Source: Terribacillus sp. DMT04
Lineage (GTDB): Bacteria; Bacillota; Bacilli; Bacillales; Amphibacillaceae
Assembly: GCF_019056395.1 (NCBI RefSeq)
Contig: NZ_CP077639.1
Span: 560,001-624,000 of the forward strand
Direction: 5' to 3'
Length of the DNA: 64,000 nucleotides
The position numbers and the translations under genes were made by a program. The notes beneath the pieces were generated by a model, which was not told where the DNA came from, made no database searches, and saw only the letters and a program-made list of their open reading frames with translations. This document shows, in pieces, positions 30,488 through 38,965 of the stretch; position 1 is the stretch's first letter, and every line of letters begins with the position of its first letter.

Positions 30488-30530
30488 AAGGCCGTTCGGA
30501 TAGAGCAAGCTATCCGGGACGGTCTTTTTT
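30488..30530 (+). terminator. riboswitch-controlled terminator
   Basis: GGCCGTTCGGATAG and CTATCCGGGACGGTC arms with a six-T tail form the expression platform of the lysine riboswitch. Confidence 0.88.
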
Positions 30531-30575
30531 CGTATCTGTAGCGCAACAGTGCAAGAACAGAGAGGGGTAAAGAAA

Positions 30576-32042
30576 GTGGGCAATCAAAACAACACGAAAC
30601 AAACCGGCTTACGCAGAGAACTGAAAGCCCGGCATTTGGGGATGATTTCCCTTGGCGGTACGATTGGTACAGGTCTATTCCTGGCCAGCGGAGGCGCCAT
30701 CAGCAGTGCAGGTCCAGGCGGTGCATTGCTTGCGTATGCACTAATCGGCTGTATGGTATTTTTCTTAATGACAAGCTTGGCGGAGATGGCAGCGTTTATG
30801 CCTGTATCCGGAAGCTTCAGCACATATGCAACACGCTTTGTTGACGAGTCCTTCGGGTTCGCCCTTGGCTGGAACTATTGGTTCAACTGGGCGATCACCA
30901 TTGCAGCTGAACTCGTAGCTGTCACGTTAATTATGGATTTCTGGTTCCCGGATGTTCCATCATGGATCTGGAGTGCCGTTAGTCTGCTTATTATGTTCTT
31001 ATTGAATTATATTTCGGTAAAAGGATTTGGAGAATCAGAGTATTGGTTCTCGTTAATTAAAGTCGTTACAGTTATCATTTTCATTATTGTTGGTATTTTA
31101 ATGATCATTGGCATTCTTGGAGAAGAATCACGAGGATTTTCGAACTTTACTGTTGGAGAAGCACCGTTTAAAGGAGGATTCCTTGCTTTGCTTGGTGTGT
31201 TCATGGCGGCAGGTTTCTCATTCCAAGGTACGGAACTGCTTGGTGCAGCTGCGGGGGAAGCAGATGACCCGAAAAACTCCATTCCAAAAGCCATTCGTTC
31301 GGTGTTCTGGCGTATTCTATTGTTTTATATTTTAGCAATCTTCGTCATTGGCTTGATTATTCCGTATACAACGGACAGTCTTGCGAGTGATGATGTACGC
31401 TTAAGCCCGTTCACACTTGTATTTGAAAAAGCTGGTATCGCGTTTGCAGCATCGGTTATGAACGCGGTTATCCTGACAGCAGTGCTGTCTGCCGGTAACT
31501 CTGGTATGTATGCGAGCACACGGATGCTTTGGAATTTAGCGAAAGAAGGCAAAGCTCCAGCATTTCTTGGCAAACTGAACAAAAACGGTGTACCAGTAAA
31601 CGCATTGCTTGCAACCGCAGCGGTAGGCTGTGTAGCATTCTTAACTTCCTTCTTCGGTAACGGAATTGTCTATACATGGCTCTTAAACATTTCCGGTATG
31701 GCCGGCTTTATTGTCTGGATCGGAATTGCAGTCAGTCATTACCGTTTCCGTAAAGCATATGTGGCACAAGGCAACGATATTAAAGACTTACCATATACAG
31801 CGAAATTCTATCCGGCAGCGCCGATACTAGCCTTCACACTATGTGTCATTGTCATTATCGGTCAGAGCTTCTCATCGTTCACAGATGGTGGAATCGATTG
31901 GGGCAACTTTATTGCTTCCTACATCGGTATCCCAGTCTTCCTGCTCTGCTGGATCATCTTTAAAGCGAAAAAGAAAACGAAAGTACACAAACTGGAAGAA
32001 GTTGATTTAACAACTCCAGAACACGAAACAGCACCAGAATAA
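30576..32042 (+). CDS. lysP: lysine-specific amino acid permease
   Basis: A 488-residue APC-superfamily transporter with 12 membrane segments. LRRELKARHLGMISLGGTIGTGLF at the N terminus, SLAEMAAFMPVSGSFSTYATRF near 80, and FQGTELLGAAAGEADDPKNSIPKAI near 225 (each quoted in part) are LysP/YvsH-type stretches. The lysine riboswitch upstream supports lysine as substrate. GTG start with GAGGGG eight bases before; the frame is open a little further upstream without a better site. Confidence 0.93.
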   Translation: MGNQNNTKQTGLRRELKARHLGMISLGGTIGTGLFLASGGAISSAGPGGALLAYALIGCMVFFLMTSLAEMAAFMPVSGSFSTYATRFVDESFGFALGWNYWFNWAITIAAELVAVTLIMDFWFPDVPSWIWSAVSLLIMFLLNYISVKGFGESEYWFSLIKVVTVIIFIIVGILMIIGILGEESRGFSNFTVGEAPFKGGFLALLGVFMAAGFSFQGTELLGAAAGEADDPKNSIPKAIRSVFWRILLFYILAIFVIGLIIPYTTDSLASDDVRLSPFTLVFEKAGIAFAASVMNAVILTAVLSAGNSGMYASTRMLWNLAKEGKAPAFLGKLNKNGVPVNALLATAAVGCVAFLTSFFGNGIVYTWLLNISGMAGFIVWIGIAVSHYRFRKAYVAQGNDIKDLPYTAKFYPAAPILAFTLCVIVIIGQSFSSFTDGGIDWGNFIASYIGIPVFLLCWIIFKAKKKTKVHKLEEVDLTTPEHETAPE

Positions 32043-32048
32043 GAAATG

Positions 32049-32080
32049 AAAGCTGCCGGTCATCCGGCAGCTTTTGTTTT
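32049..32080 (+). terminator. terminator after lysP
   Basis: AAAGCTGCCGG-TCAT-CCGGCAGCTTTT, strong stem with T tail. Confidence 0.9.
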
Positions 32081-32159
32081 ATCTGCAGCACCTTGCTGAA
32101 AGTACATAATGTTGTATCTTTATCTGCTAAAACCGTTATAATTAAGAAGAGGTGAATAA

Positions 32160-33014
32160 ATGAAAATTGCAATTGTAACAGACAGTATTACGAATATGAG
32201 AGAAGAGGATTTACAACGTTATCCCTTCATCCATTATGCGCACCTGAATGTTATTGTGAACGATAAGTCTTATACTGATTTAAAAGATATAACCAATGAA
32301 GAATTGTTTAAATTAATAGATGAGGGAGCTTCCTACTCCTCTTCCCTGCCTTCACCAGATACATTTCAAGCACTGTATGAAGAGCTGCTGGGCGAATATG
32401 ATACGATTATCAGCTTGCATTGCACAGAGAATGTAAGCGGAACGGTGCAATCAGCTCGTATTGCACGTACGATGATTGACGGAGCGGAAGACCGTATTCA
32501 TGTAATTGATACCAATACAGCGTCTATCGGTGTCGAAAATATTGTCATAAAAGTTTGTCAACTCATTGAGCAAGACAAACCCCTTACGGAAATTTTAGAA
32601 GCAATCTCGCTTTATTGCCGACAAGGACACTTGTACCTAACCATCAACGACCTTACTACACTTGTACGTTCGGGCCGAATGTCTAAAACGGCTTCTCGAA
32701 TCGGCAACCTGCTTCATATTAAACCGATTATTGGTTTAATGGATGGGAAGCTGGAGGTTGTGGGAAAAGTTCGGACAAAGAAGCGGGTAATGAAGTGGAT
32801 GATCGAGAAATTGGGGCATAATATCGCTGAAACAGGCAAGCAAGTTGTCCGAATTACGCATGTGAACTCGATTGACCTTGCACATGAATTGAAGCATGCG
32901 ATGGAAGTTTACGGAGATAAAGTAGAAGTTTTTATCGGCAACGAGATAAGCACCGTGATGGCCATTCACTTTGGCCGCGGCGGCATTGGCGCGAGCTGGA
33001 TGCCAGCCGATTAA
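32160..33014 (+). CDS. DegV family fatty-acid-binding protein
   Basis: A 284-residue protein with the DegV fold: IAIVTDSITNM at the N terminus, SLPSPDTFQALYEEL near 62, ISLHCTENVSGTVQSA near 85, and LSSGLSG-type loops replaced by related ones. DegV/FakB proteins bind a fatty acid and present it to the kinase FakA for phosphorylation and lipid synthesis. GAGGTG precedes the ATG. Monocistronic between terminators. Confidence 0.9.
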   Translation: MKIAIVTDSITNMREEDLQRYPFIHYAHLNVIVNDKSYTDLKDITNEELFKLIDEGASYSSSLPSPDTFQALYEELLGEYDTIISLHCTENVSGTVQSARIARTMIDGAEDRIHVIDTNTASIGVENIVIKVCQLIEQDKPLTEILEAISLYCRQGHLYLTINDLTTLVRSGRMSKTASRIGNLLHIKPIIGLMDGKLEVVGKVRTKKRVMKWMIEKLGHNIAETGKQVVRITHVNSIDLAHELKHAMEVYGDKVEVFIGNEISTVMAIHFGRGGIGASWMPAD

Positions 33015-33027
33015 TATACGATATAAG

Positions 33028-33064
33028 AAAAAGAGATAAGCGCTTCTGCGTTCATCTCTTTTTT
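33028..33064. terminator. bidirectional terminator
   Basis: AAAAAGAGAT and ATCTCTTTTT arms enclosing a GC-rich loop with GCGCTTCTGCG; placed between convergent degV and MBL genes. Confidence 0.75.
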
Positions 33065-33075
33065 ACATAACACGA

Positions 33076-33837
33076 TTAGCGTTTTAAGGACTCGCCATCA
33101 TTAGGTACCATTACTTGATCGGCTATCTTCTTTTCGACAAGATAATGCCGAAGTTCTTCTCTTGATAGTCCCCAATGATTAACAGCTTCCATATGGACAG
33201 AGAGGACAGTTGCATGTGGAGCAGCTTTGGCCACTTCTAAAATATCTTTCTTATCCATTACAAGGGAGCCGCCTTCGAGAAATTGATTATCGCCGCCATT
33301 GACGACAATGACTTTAGGCTGCTGCTTTGCAATTGTATCCTGTATTGCCGCATACCAGACGGTGTCTCCGGCAATATACAGTGTTTTTTCATCCGCATGC
33401 TTCAAGATTACCCCGCAAACATTGCCAGCAAGCTTCAATATGTCTCCGCGCCCATGTTCTCCTTTTGTTTTCACTAACTGTATGTCATCCAAGACTGTGT
33501 TTTCTGTAAGAATCTCTACATTTGTAAAGCCGCTCGCTTTAACCTCATTTGCATCATTTTCATCTTGAACATATATCTTTATATCCTTTGGCAGCAATTC
33601 TTTTGCGCTTTCATCAAAGTGATCCAGATGTAAATGCGTTAAGATAACAGCATCAACGCCGTCAAGAATGTTTTCCACGGGCTCCGGTAAATTAACGAGA
33701 GGATTATATTGATCTTGTCGAACAGAGTTTGGAAATGGCGGATATGTTCCTTTTGCGGCTAGCATTGGATCGATTAAAAATTTCTTGTCTGCATAATCAA
33801 CGACAAGTGTTGCATTCCGAATTAGTTTTACATGCAT
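33076..33837 (-). CDS. metallo-beta-lactamase-fold metal-dependent hydrolase
   Basis: A 253-residue hydrolase of the UlaG/L-ascorbate-6-phosphate lactonase-like group. TLVVDYADKKFLIDPML near residue 10, the metal motif LTHLHLDHFD (HxHxDH) near 72, YIAGDTVWY near 145 and the late His in VHMEAVNHWG near 225. Substrate unknown. Start chosen at 33837, where AAGGGAGAG precedes ATG; the frame runs seven codons further without a site. Monocistronic. Confidence 0.86.
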   Translation of the reverse strand: MHVKLIRNATLVVDYADKKFLIDPMLAAKGTYPPFPNSVRQDQYNPLVNLPEPVENILDGVDAVILTHLHLDHFDESAKELLPKDIKIYVQDENDANEVKASGFTNVEILTENTVLDDIQLVKTKGEHGRGDILKLAGNVCGVILKHADEKTLYIAGDTVWYAAIQDTIAKQQPKVIVVNGGDNQFLEGGSLVMDKKDILEVAKAAPHATVLSVHMEAVNHWGLSREELRHYLVEKKIADQVMVPNDGESLKR

Positions 33838-33962
33838 GGTATTCTCTCCCTTTTTCAAAGTATGTATAGTTTAGAATAGGAGAATTATTTCATACATGGC
33901 TTTTCTAACGTGTTTTAAAGCTTTTGCTTTGGATTCGAAAGAGTTAGTTGATATGTGTTGCT

Positions 33963-34373
33963 TTATTGATCAATAACAATAGAGAGATTGTAATTCACAT
34001 AGTCATTTAACTCATTCAAAAACTGATTCAAATCTGCTTGTGATGGAAAACGGCATTCCAGCAAGTAACAGCCTTGACCGCTTATTTTATAGTTGTTCAC
34101 GATAAACAGTTGTTTTGTTTGAAGAAAAGCCAAATAAGGCTGGTGGCTCGTATTCTTGGTGAAGATCGTCAAAAATGTATGAAGGGGATATCCTAAATTA
34201 TCTTGGTTAATTCGGATGGAGTAGCCCTCGATAATATGATTGTCCTCCAGTTTGGCAATTCTTGCTGCAGCGGCAGGAGCAGAAAGATGAACTTTCTCTC
34301 CAAGTTCTTTCATCGTAATCCGGCTGTTCTTTGTTAATTCTTTTAGTATTTGTTGATCGGTGGCATCCAGCAT
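33963..34373 (-). CDS. Lrp/AsnC family transcriptional regulator
   Basis: A 136-residue regulator. The N-terminal helix-turn-helix reads LDATDQQILKELTKNSRITMKELGEKVHLS (described in part), followed by ARIAKLEDNHIIEGYSIRI. The C-terminal RAM domain, from about residue 60, binds amino acid effectors in the family. It is divergent from the SAM-riboswitch gene, 160 bp away; target genes unknown. Confidence 0.9.
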   Translation of the reverse strand: MLDATDQQILKELTKNSRITMKELGEKVHLSAPAAAARIAKLEDNHIIEGYSIRINQDNLGYPLHTFLTIFTKNTSHQPYLAFLQTKQLFIVNNYKISGQGCYLLECRFPSQADLNQFLNELNDYVNYNLSIVIDQ

Positions 34374-34532
34374 CTTATAACATCCTTTACGACCTGTTTA
34401 TAGGCGTACTTGTTAATCGCATTATACCAGAGAGGAAAAAGGAAGCTAAAGGAATATTATTTCCGATTATTCCGATAAGGTATATTGACAATACCGAAAA
34501 CGTTTGCTACACTTCCTTAAAACTATATATGT

Positions 34533-34640
34533 TTCTTATCCAGAGAGGTGGAGGGATATGGCCCTGTGAAACCTCAGCATCAGGTCTGTTAACAGATACT
34601 GTGCTACATCCATCGGTTTGATTACCGGCAGATAAGATGA
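34533..34640 (+). promoter_or_regulatory. SAM-I riboswitch (S box)
   Basis: TTATCCAGAGAGGTGGAGGG, then GGCCCTGTGAAACC and the closing GCAGATAAGA arm are the S-box core (P1 CTTATC/GATAAG, kink-turn, GAAACC loop). A terminator follows at once. SAM binding is expected to stop transcription of the downstream M42-like gene. Confidence 0.93.
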
Positions 34641-34647
34641 ATAGAGG

Positions 34648-34683
34648 AAGCCTCTCGACGCATCTGTCCGAGAGGCTTTTGTA
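34648..34683 (+). terminator. SAM-riboswitch terminator
   Basis: AAGCCTCTCG and CGAGAGGCTT arms with T tail directly after the S box; the expression platform. Confidence 0.88.
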
Positions 34684-34720
34684 TTTGTCCCGCTGTCGTT
34701 TACAGAGAGGGGAACACAAT

Positions 34721-35686
34721 ATGTTTCAATTAATACGTGATCTATCCAAGTACAAAGGGTGCAGTCAGTCATTTGTGTCGCAAATAGTGGAAAAGATAAC
34801 GCCGTTTGCTGATGAGCTGCACGTTGACAAACGAGGGAATCTTATTGTCCGCAAATTTGGGGAGAGGTATGCGCCGAAAATAACACTGCTGGCAGAGGTG
34901 AAGGAAGAAGTGCATGTTGTGACAGCTGTGACGGATTTCGGCGCACTTGCAGCAGATGCAAACTACTTTTCCTTAACCTTCGCTCTAGGCCAGTCAGTCC
35001 AAGTGGAGACGAAGAAGGGGCTGCTGCAAGGTGTGGTCGTGACAAGTGAAGCGGAAGAGCACGCAGCTGTTATTGATATTGGTGCGAATACAGCACAAGA
35101 GGCACATCAAATGGGAGTGGAAACGGGCAATTATGTGACATGCTATGATGACCAGCTGTATCTTGGGGACGAAGTGAGCGGCAGAGTTGTCGGCAAAGGA
35201 CTGGACAATAAAATCGCACCAGCTATTGCCATAAAACTGCTCCAGCAATGGGAGCCTGGCGATGGGGAAATTACCGTCATCTTTTTTCCTTCTCAAAACA
35301 AAAAACTGCTCCTCAGCCAGCTAGAAGGAGAAGCGGCATTCTATGTCGGCTCTGTACCGCGTCCAAGCACTTCCCAAAAAAGTAAGGAAACCATTAAGCT
35401 GGGCAGCGGTGTCGTTATAAAAGTAGCAGACAAAACGATTCCCATTAACCAAACGCTGAAGAACCTCTTAGTTGATTTAGCAATCGCGCATGACATTGCG
35501 TTTCAGTTGGAGTTTTTATTTCAGCATCGATATAAGAAACTGTCTACCAAGACCCCAATAAGCGTGCTCAATATACCAATAGAGCATCTGGATCAGACAA
35601 CACAAGTTGTTTCAATCAAGGATTTGGAGAATACCACGCAGCTGATTCAGACATATCTTTTACGCAGCAAAGAATTGCAATTTTAA
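34721..35686 (+). CDS. M42 aminopeptidase-like protein lacking metal ligands
   Basis: A 321-residue protein aligned by eye with M42 glutamyl aminopeptidases (YsdC/YtoP/FrvX). LIRDLSKYKGCSQ at the N terminus, LVRKFG-type strand, GDEVSGRVVGKGLDNKIAPA near 160 and the C-terminal NIPIEHLDQTTQVVSIKDLEN follow the family. Expected ligands are absent: HxDE is AEVKEE, the catalytic EE after the Asp is QN, and the final HS is LD; only the Asp in GLDNKI remains. It is likely catalytically inactive. Placed under a SAM riboswitch, so probably tied to sulfur metabolism. GAGAGGGG precedes ATG 34721. Confidence 0.78.
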   Translation: MFQLIRDLSKYKGCSQSFVSQIVEKITPFADELHVDKRGNLIVRKFGERYAPKITLLAEVKEEVHVVTAVTDFGALAADANYFSLTFALGQSVQVETKKGLLQGVVVTSEAEEHAAVIDIGANTAQEAHQMGVETGNYVTCYDDQLYLGDEVSGRVVGKGLDNKIAPAIAIKLLQQWEPGDGEITVIFFPSQNKKLLLSQLEGEAAFYVGSVPRPSTSQKSKETIKLGSGVVIKVADKTIPINQTLKNLLVDLAIAHDIAFQLEFLFQHRYKKLSTKTPISVLNIPIEHLDQTTQVVSIKDLENTTQLIQTYLLRSKELQF

Positions 35687-35757
35687 GAAAATAAGTTATG
35701 CGTCTCAGATAGTTGTCCTATATACTGAAATTATTAGTAAAAAGGAGGCGGTTACGG

Positions 35758-35817
35758 ATGAAAAAGAGTCAAAACTTAACCAAGTCGCAATGCAGGAAGG
35801 TTCTAGCAACCAGATAA
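35758..35817 (+). CDS. 19-residue small open reading frame
   Basis: A very strong AAAGGAGGCGG site precedes ATG and a 19-codon frame, MKKSQNLTKSQCRKVLATR. It ends 13 bp before the isochorismatase start. Could be a translated leader peptide or a small protein; basic and Lys/Arg-rich. No family known. Confidence 0.35.
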   Translation: MKKSQNLTKSQCRKVLATR

Positions 35818-35830
35818 AGGGGAGCTGTCT

Positions 35831-36388
35831 TTGAAGCAAGCACTACTGATCATTGATGCACAGCATGCATTGATTGAAGGCGAAGCAGGTGAAAGACCTG
35901 TCTATCAGAAGGAGAATCTGCTACAGCAAATTAATGTAGTCATCAGCAAAGCACAAGCCGCGGGCGCTGACATTTTGTTTGTACGTGATACGGATGTAGC
36001 AGAAGGCCAAGGAACAGGTTTTGCTATTCACCCACAAATCATTGTGCCAGAAGAAGCGACAATCTTTAACAAACAAGCAACAAATGCCTTTCACGGTACA
36101 GGTCTGCTGGCGTATGTAAAGCAGGCAGACATCGCCCATCTTGTCATCATGGGCTGTGAAACGCAGCATTGCATAGATACAGCTGTGCGTTATGCAACGG
36201 TACAAGGAATGGATGTGACACTCGTTGCGGATGGTCATGCCACAGCAGGATCTGATGTGCTAAGTGCAGAGCAAATCATTCAGCATCATAATCAAATTTT
36301 GCACGGACATTATAATGTAGATCATTTCTCAATTGTACGCCAAGCAGCGGAGGATTTGTTCCACCCAATCCATGATACATTTCGATAA
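35831..36388 (+). CDS. isochorismatase-family cysteine hydrolase
   Basis: A 185-residue hydrolase. QALLIIDAQHALIEG gives the catalytic Asp near residue 8, a Lys in FNKQATNAFHGT near 80, and the nucleophile Cys in IMGCETQHCIDTAVR near 114, the full Asp-Lys-Cys triad. Members hydrolyse isochorismate, nicotinamide, N-carbamoyl compounds or other amides; substrate here unknown. TTG start with AAAGGGGAG upstream. Follows the M42-like gene and a 19-codon frame. Confidence 0.88.
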   Translation: MKQALLIIDAQHALIEGEAGERPVYQKENLLQQINVVISKAQAAGADILFVRDTDVAEGQGTGFAIHPQIIVPEEATIFNKQATNAFHGTGLLAYVKQADIAHLVIMGCETQHCIDTAVRYATVQGMDVTLVADGHATAGSDVLSAEQIIQHHNQILHGHYNVDHFSIVRQAAEDLFHPIHDTFR

Positions 36389-36411
36389 GAGAATCACATA
36401 AGTATGAAATT

Positions 36412-36460
36412 GCCCTTCTGAATCAGCAGCATAATGCTGTCTTATTTAGAAGGGCTTTTG
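36412..36460 (+). terminator. terminator after isochorismatase gene
   Basis: GCCCTTCT...AGAAGGGC outer stem with an inner CAGCA/TGCTG hairpin, followed by TTTTG. Confidence 0.75.
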
Positions 36461-36660
36461 TCTTCTGTAAACTAAAATATCTGCTTCGAATTGTTAGACA
36501 ATCGTGCTAGAAATCATTGACAGAGATCAATAATGGTTTATTTTCTGAAAAATTAATTATTTTACGTAGATAACCTTACAAAAAGCATGCAACCTCCTGA
36601 CACTTCCGACATAATAAACGCATACGACGTCTTAAATACATCTTTCCAGGAGGAATTCTA

Positions 36661-38127
36661 TTGGGCTTTGAAGCTATGTTGGGGAAGGTTAGCGAATATC
36701 TATGGAGTGTGCCGATGCTAGTGTTCATCGCTGTGGTGGCAGGAGTTTATACTATTGCTACAGGTTTCTTGCAAGTAAGATTCTTTAAAGACATGATTAC
36801 CCAAACATTCACTGGCAAAAGTTCTGCTTCCGGCGTATCCCCTTTTCAGGCGCTGGTTATTGCATTGTCAGGAAGGGTGGGAACGGGTAATATAGCCGGT
36901 GTGGCAACAGCGATAGCTGCAGGAGGACCGGGAGCTGTTTTCTGGATGTGGTTCATTGCCTTTTTCGGATCCGCAGCAGCGTTTGCTGAATCAACACTTG
37001 CACAGATTTATAAAAAGCGAGTAGATGGAGAATACCGCGGCGGACCTGCTTATTATGCAGAAAAAGGTCTCGGATGGAAGTGGTACGGCTATATCTTTGC
37101 AGTGGTTGCAGCTGTTTCAACGTGTTTGTTAACACCTGGCATACAGGCAAACGCCATTGCAGAAAGTATGGATAACGCATTTGGCATCACACCATTGATA
37201 ACAGGAATCGCTTTGGTCGCAATTGTTGGTTACGTTATTTTTGGCGGGATCCGCAGAATCGCCTTTTTAGCTTCTTATGTAGTCCCAATTATGGCATTAT
37301 TTTATTTACTTGTAGCAGCCATCGTCATTTTTGCGAATATCGAACAAGTTCCAAGTACTTTTGCGCTTATTTTCTCTAGCGCATTTGGTGTTGATTCTGC
37401 TTTTGGCGGTATTATTGGCGCTGCGATTAGCTGGGGTGTAAAACGCGGACTGTATTCCAACGAAGCAGGTCAGGGAACAGGAGCTCAAGCAGCTGCCGCT
37501 GCCGAAGTGTCACACCCAGTAAAACAGGGCTTAGTGCAATCTTTCTCTGTCTACATTGATACGCTGCTCATTTGTACAGCTACTGCGCTGATGATTTTAA
37601 TGACAGGCAACTACAGTGTGGAAAGTCCCGATGGCGGATTTATCGTTGATTATGCAAATGGAATGGAAGCTGGAGCAGGATATACGCAAGCGGCAGTTGA
37701 CGGTGTACTTGGCGGATTTGGTTCCGCATTTGTAGCTATTTCCTTGTTCTTCTTTGCTTTTACGACACTCGTTGCTTATTTTTATATCGCCGAAACAAAT
37801 CTGTTTTATATTGTTAGAGGGAAGAAACGGAAGATTTTCTCTAACATCATGAAACCATTGTTCCTGGCAGCTGTCTTCTTAGGGACGGTACGTTCGGCAA
37901 GCTTTGCTTGGACATTAGCAGATATTGGTCTCGGTCTCATGGTATGGGTTAACTTAATTGCTGTCATCCTGCTGTACAAACCGACCATCATCGCTTTCAA
38001 AGATTACAAGGAACAAAAGAAGCAAGGACTGGACCCTGTTTTCCGCCCTTCACAAGTAGCTATTAAGAATGCTGATTATTGGGAAGAGCGGGAGCTGGAA
38101 GAGGAGATGCAGCGGAAAACGGTATAA
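36661..38127 (+). CDS. alsT: alanine/glycine:cation symporter (AGCS family)
   Basis: A 488-residue symporter with about 11 membrane segments. Family stretches: ALVIALSGRVGTGNIAGVATAI near residue 65 (quoted in part), GGPAYYAEKGLGWKWYG near 125, and SWGVKRGLYSNEAGQGTGAQAAA near 265. It couples uptake of alanine or glycine (glutamine is also reported for AlsT) to sodium or protons. TTG start follows CAGGAGGAATTC. Monocistronic with its own terminator. Confidence 0.92.
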   Translation: MGFEAMLGKVSEYLWSVPMLVFIAVVAGVYTIATGFLQVRFFKDMITQTFTGKSSASGVSPFQALVIALSGRVGTGNIAGVATAIAAGGPGAVFWMWFIAFFGSAAAFAESTLAQIYKKRVDGEYRGGPAYYAEKGLGWKWYGYIFAVVAAVSTCLLTPGIQANAIAESMDNAFGITPLITGIALVAIVGYVIFGGIRRIAFLASYVVPIMALFYLLVAAIVIFANIEQVPSTFALIFSSAFGVDSAFGGIIGAAISWGVKRGLYSNEAGQGTGAQAAAAAEVSHPVKQGLVQSFSVYIDTLLICTATALMILMTGNYSVESPDGGFIVDYANGMEAGAGYTQAAVDGVLGGFGSAFVAISLFFFAFTTLVAYFYIAETNLFYIVRGKKRKIFSNIMKPLFLAAVFLGTVRSASFAWTLADIGLGLMVWVNLIAVILLYKPTIIAFKDYKEQKKQGLDPVFRPSQVAIKNADYWEERELEEEMQRKTV

Positions 38128-38137
38128 GCCAATGGAA

Positions 38138-38166
38138 ACCAAGGGTGTATGCATCCTTGGTTTTTC
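38138..38166 (+). terminator. terminator after alsT
   Basis: AACCAAGG-GTGTATGCA-TCCTTGGTTTTT. Confidence 0.82.
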
Positions 38167-38246
38167 ATTTGATATAGAGCTCATGTACGCACTAGTAAAC
38201 GTTATTTTAACTGTGTTCACACAACTGTAAAAGGAGTATTACGAAT

Positions 38247-38264
38247 TTGTGAAAACGTTCACAA
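38247..38264. promoter_or_regulatory. Rex box and cre site upstream of doxX copy 2
   Basis: TTGTGAAAACGTTCACAA matches the Rex box TTGTGAANNNNTTCACAA at every fixed position. Positions 38250-38263 also match the CcpA cre consensus TGWNANCGNTNWCA. It sits about 28 bp before a TATACT -10 element and 123 bp before the start codon. Confidence 0.7.
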
Positions 38265-38386
38265 ATAGAAGCGCAGCATGGTTATTTCGCTTATACTACA
38301 AGTGTAGAAGGAAAAGCGCTAATCCCTCTTCATCTATTATGTGAAAAGATTAACAAACTAATTTCATGAATGGAGTGTGGGAAATA

Positions 38387-38902
38387 ATGATTGTGCAATG
38401 GATTCGAAACAGCAGAGTGGCGTCTGGATTGTGGACCGTGATTCGTCTTTATTTAGGGTATGCTTGGCTATCTGGAGGACTAGGTAAACTGACAGGCGGC
38501 GGATTCGATACGAGCGGCTTCCTGAAAGGTGCAGTTGCACAAGCTGGCGGAGATCACCCAGCAGTGCAAAGCTGGTGGGCAGTATTCTTAGAACAGGTCG
38601 CCTTGCCAAATGCAGGACTCTTCAGCTTTCTCGTCATGTGGGGTGAAATACTAGTCGGAATCGCACTCATACTAGGTGTCTTCACTAACTTTGCCGCACT
38701 CATGGCCATCACGATGAACTTCGCTTTCCTATTCAGCGGCACGGTCAGCACGAATGCCCAGATGGTTTTGTTAACTGTCTTCCTCCTTATCGCTGGCGCC
38801 AATGCCGGACGTTACGGATTGGATCGCTGGGTAATGCCTTATCTAAGCAAGCATTTGCCAAAGCATACACCAAAACGGCCAGCAAAGCCGGTCACATCTT
38901 AA
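38387..38902 (+). CDS. DoxX family membrane protein (copy 2)
   Basis: A 171-residue four-helix membrane protein: IRLYLGYAWLSGGLGKLTGG near residue 18, SFLVMWGEILVGIALILGVF near 78, NAGRYGLDRWVMPYL near 140, then a basic Lys/Pro-rich tail. Close paralogue of the protein at 29664. The ATG at 38387 has TGGAGTG nine bases upstream; a frame seven codons longer is possible. A composite Rex/cre site upstream points to control by redox state and carbon source. Confidence 0.85.
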   Translation: MIVQWIRNSRVASGLWTVIRLYLGYAWLSGGLGKLTGGGFDTSGFLKGAVAQAGGDHPAVQSWWAVFLEQVALPNAGLFSFLVMWGEILVGIALILGVFTNFAALMAITMNFAFLFSGTVSTNAQMVLLTVFLLIAGANAGRYGLDRWVMPYLSKHLPKHTPKRPAKPVTS

Positions 38903-38919
38903 TAAGAATATAAAATAGA

Positions 38920-38952
38920 CAAAACAGGCAGCTGTACTGGCTGCCTGTTTTG
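38920..38952. terminator. bidirectional terminator
   Basis: CAAAACAGGCAGC-TGTACTG-GCTGCCTGTTTTG, 13-bp perfect stem. Confidence 0.88.
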
Positions 38953-38965
38953 CGTGTTTTACTTC

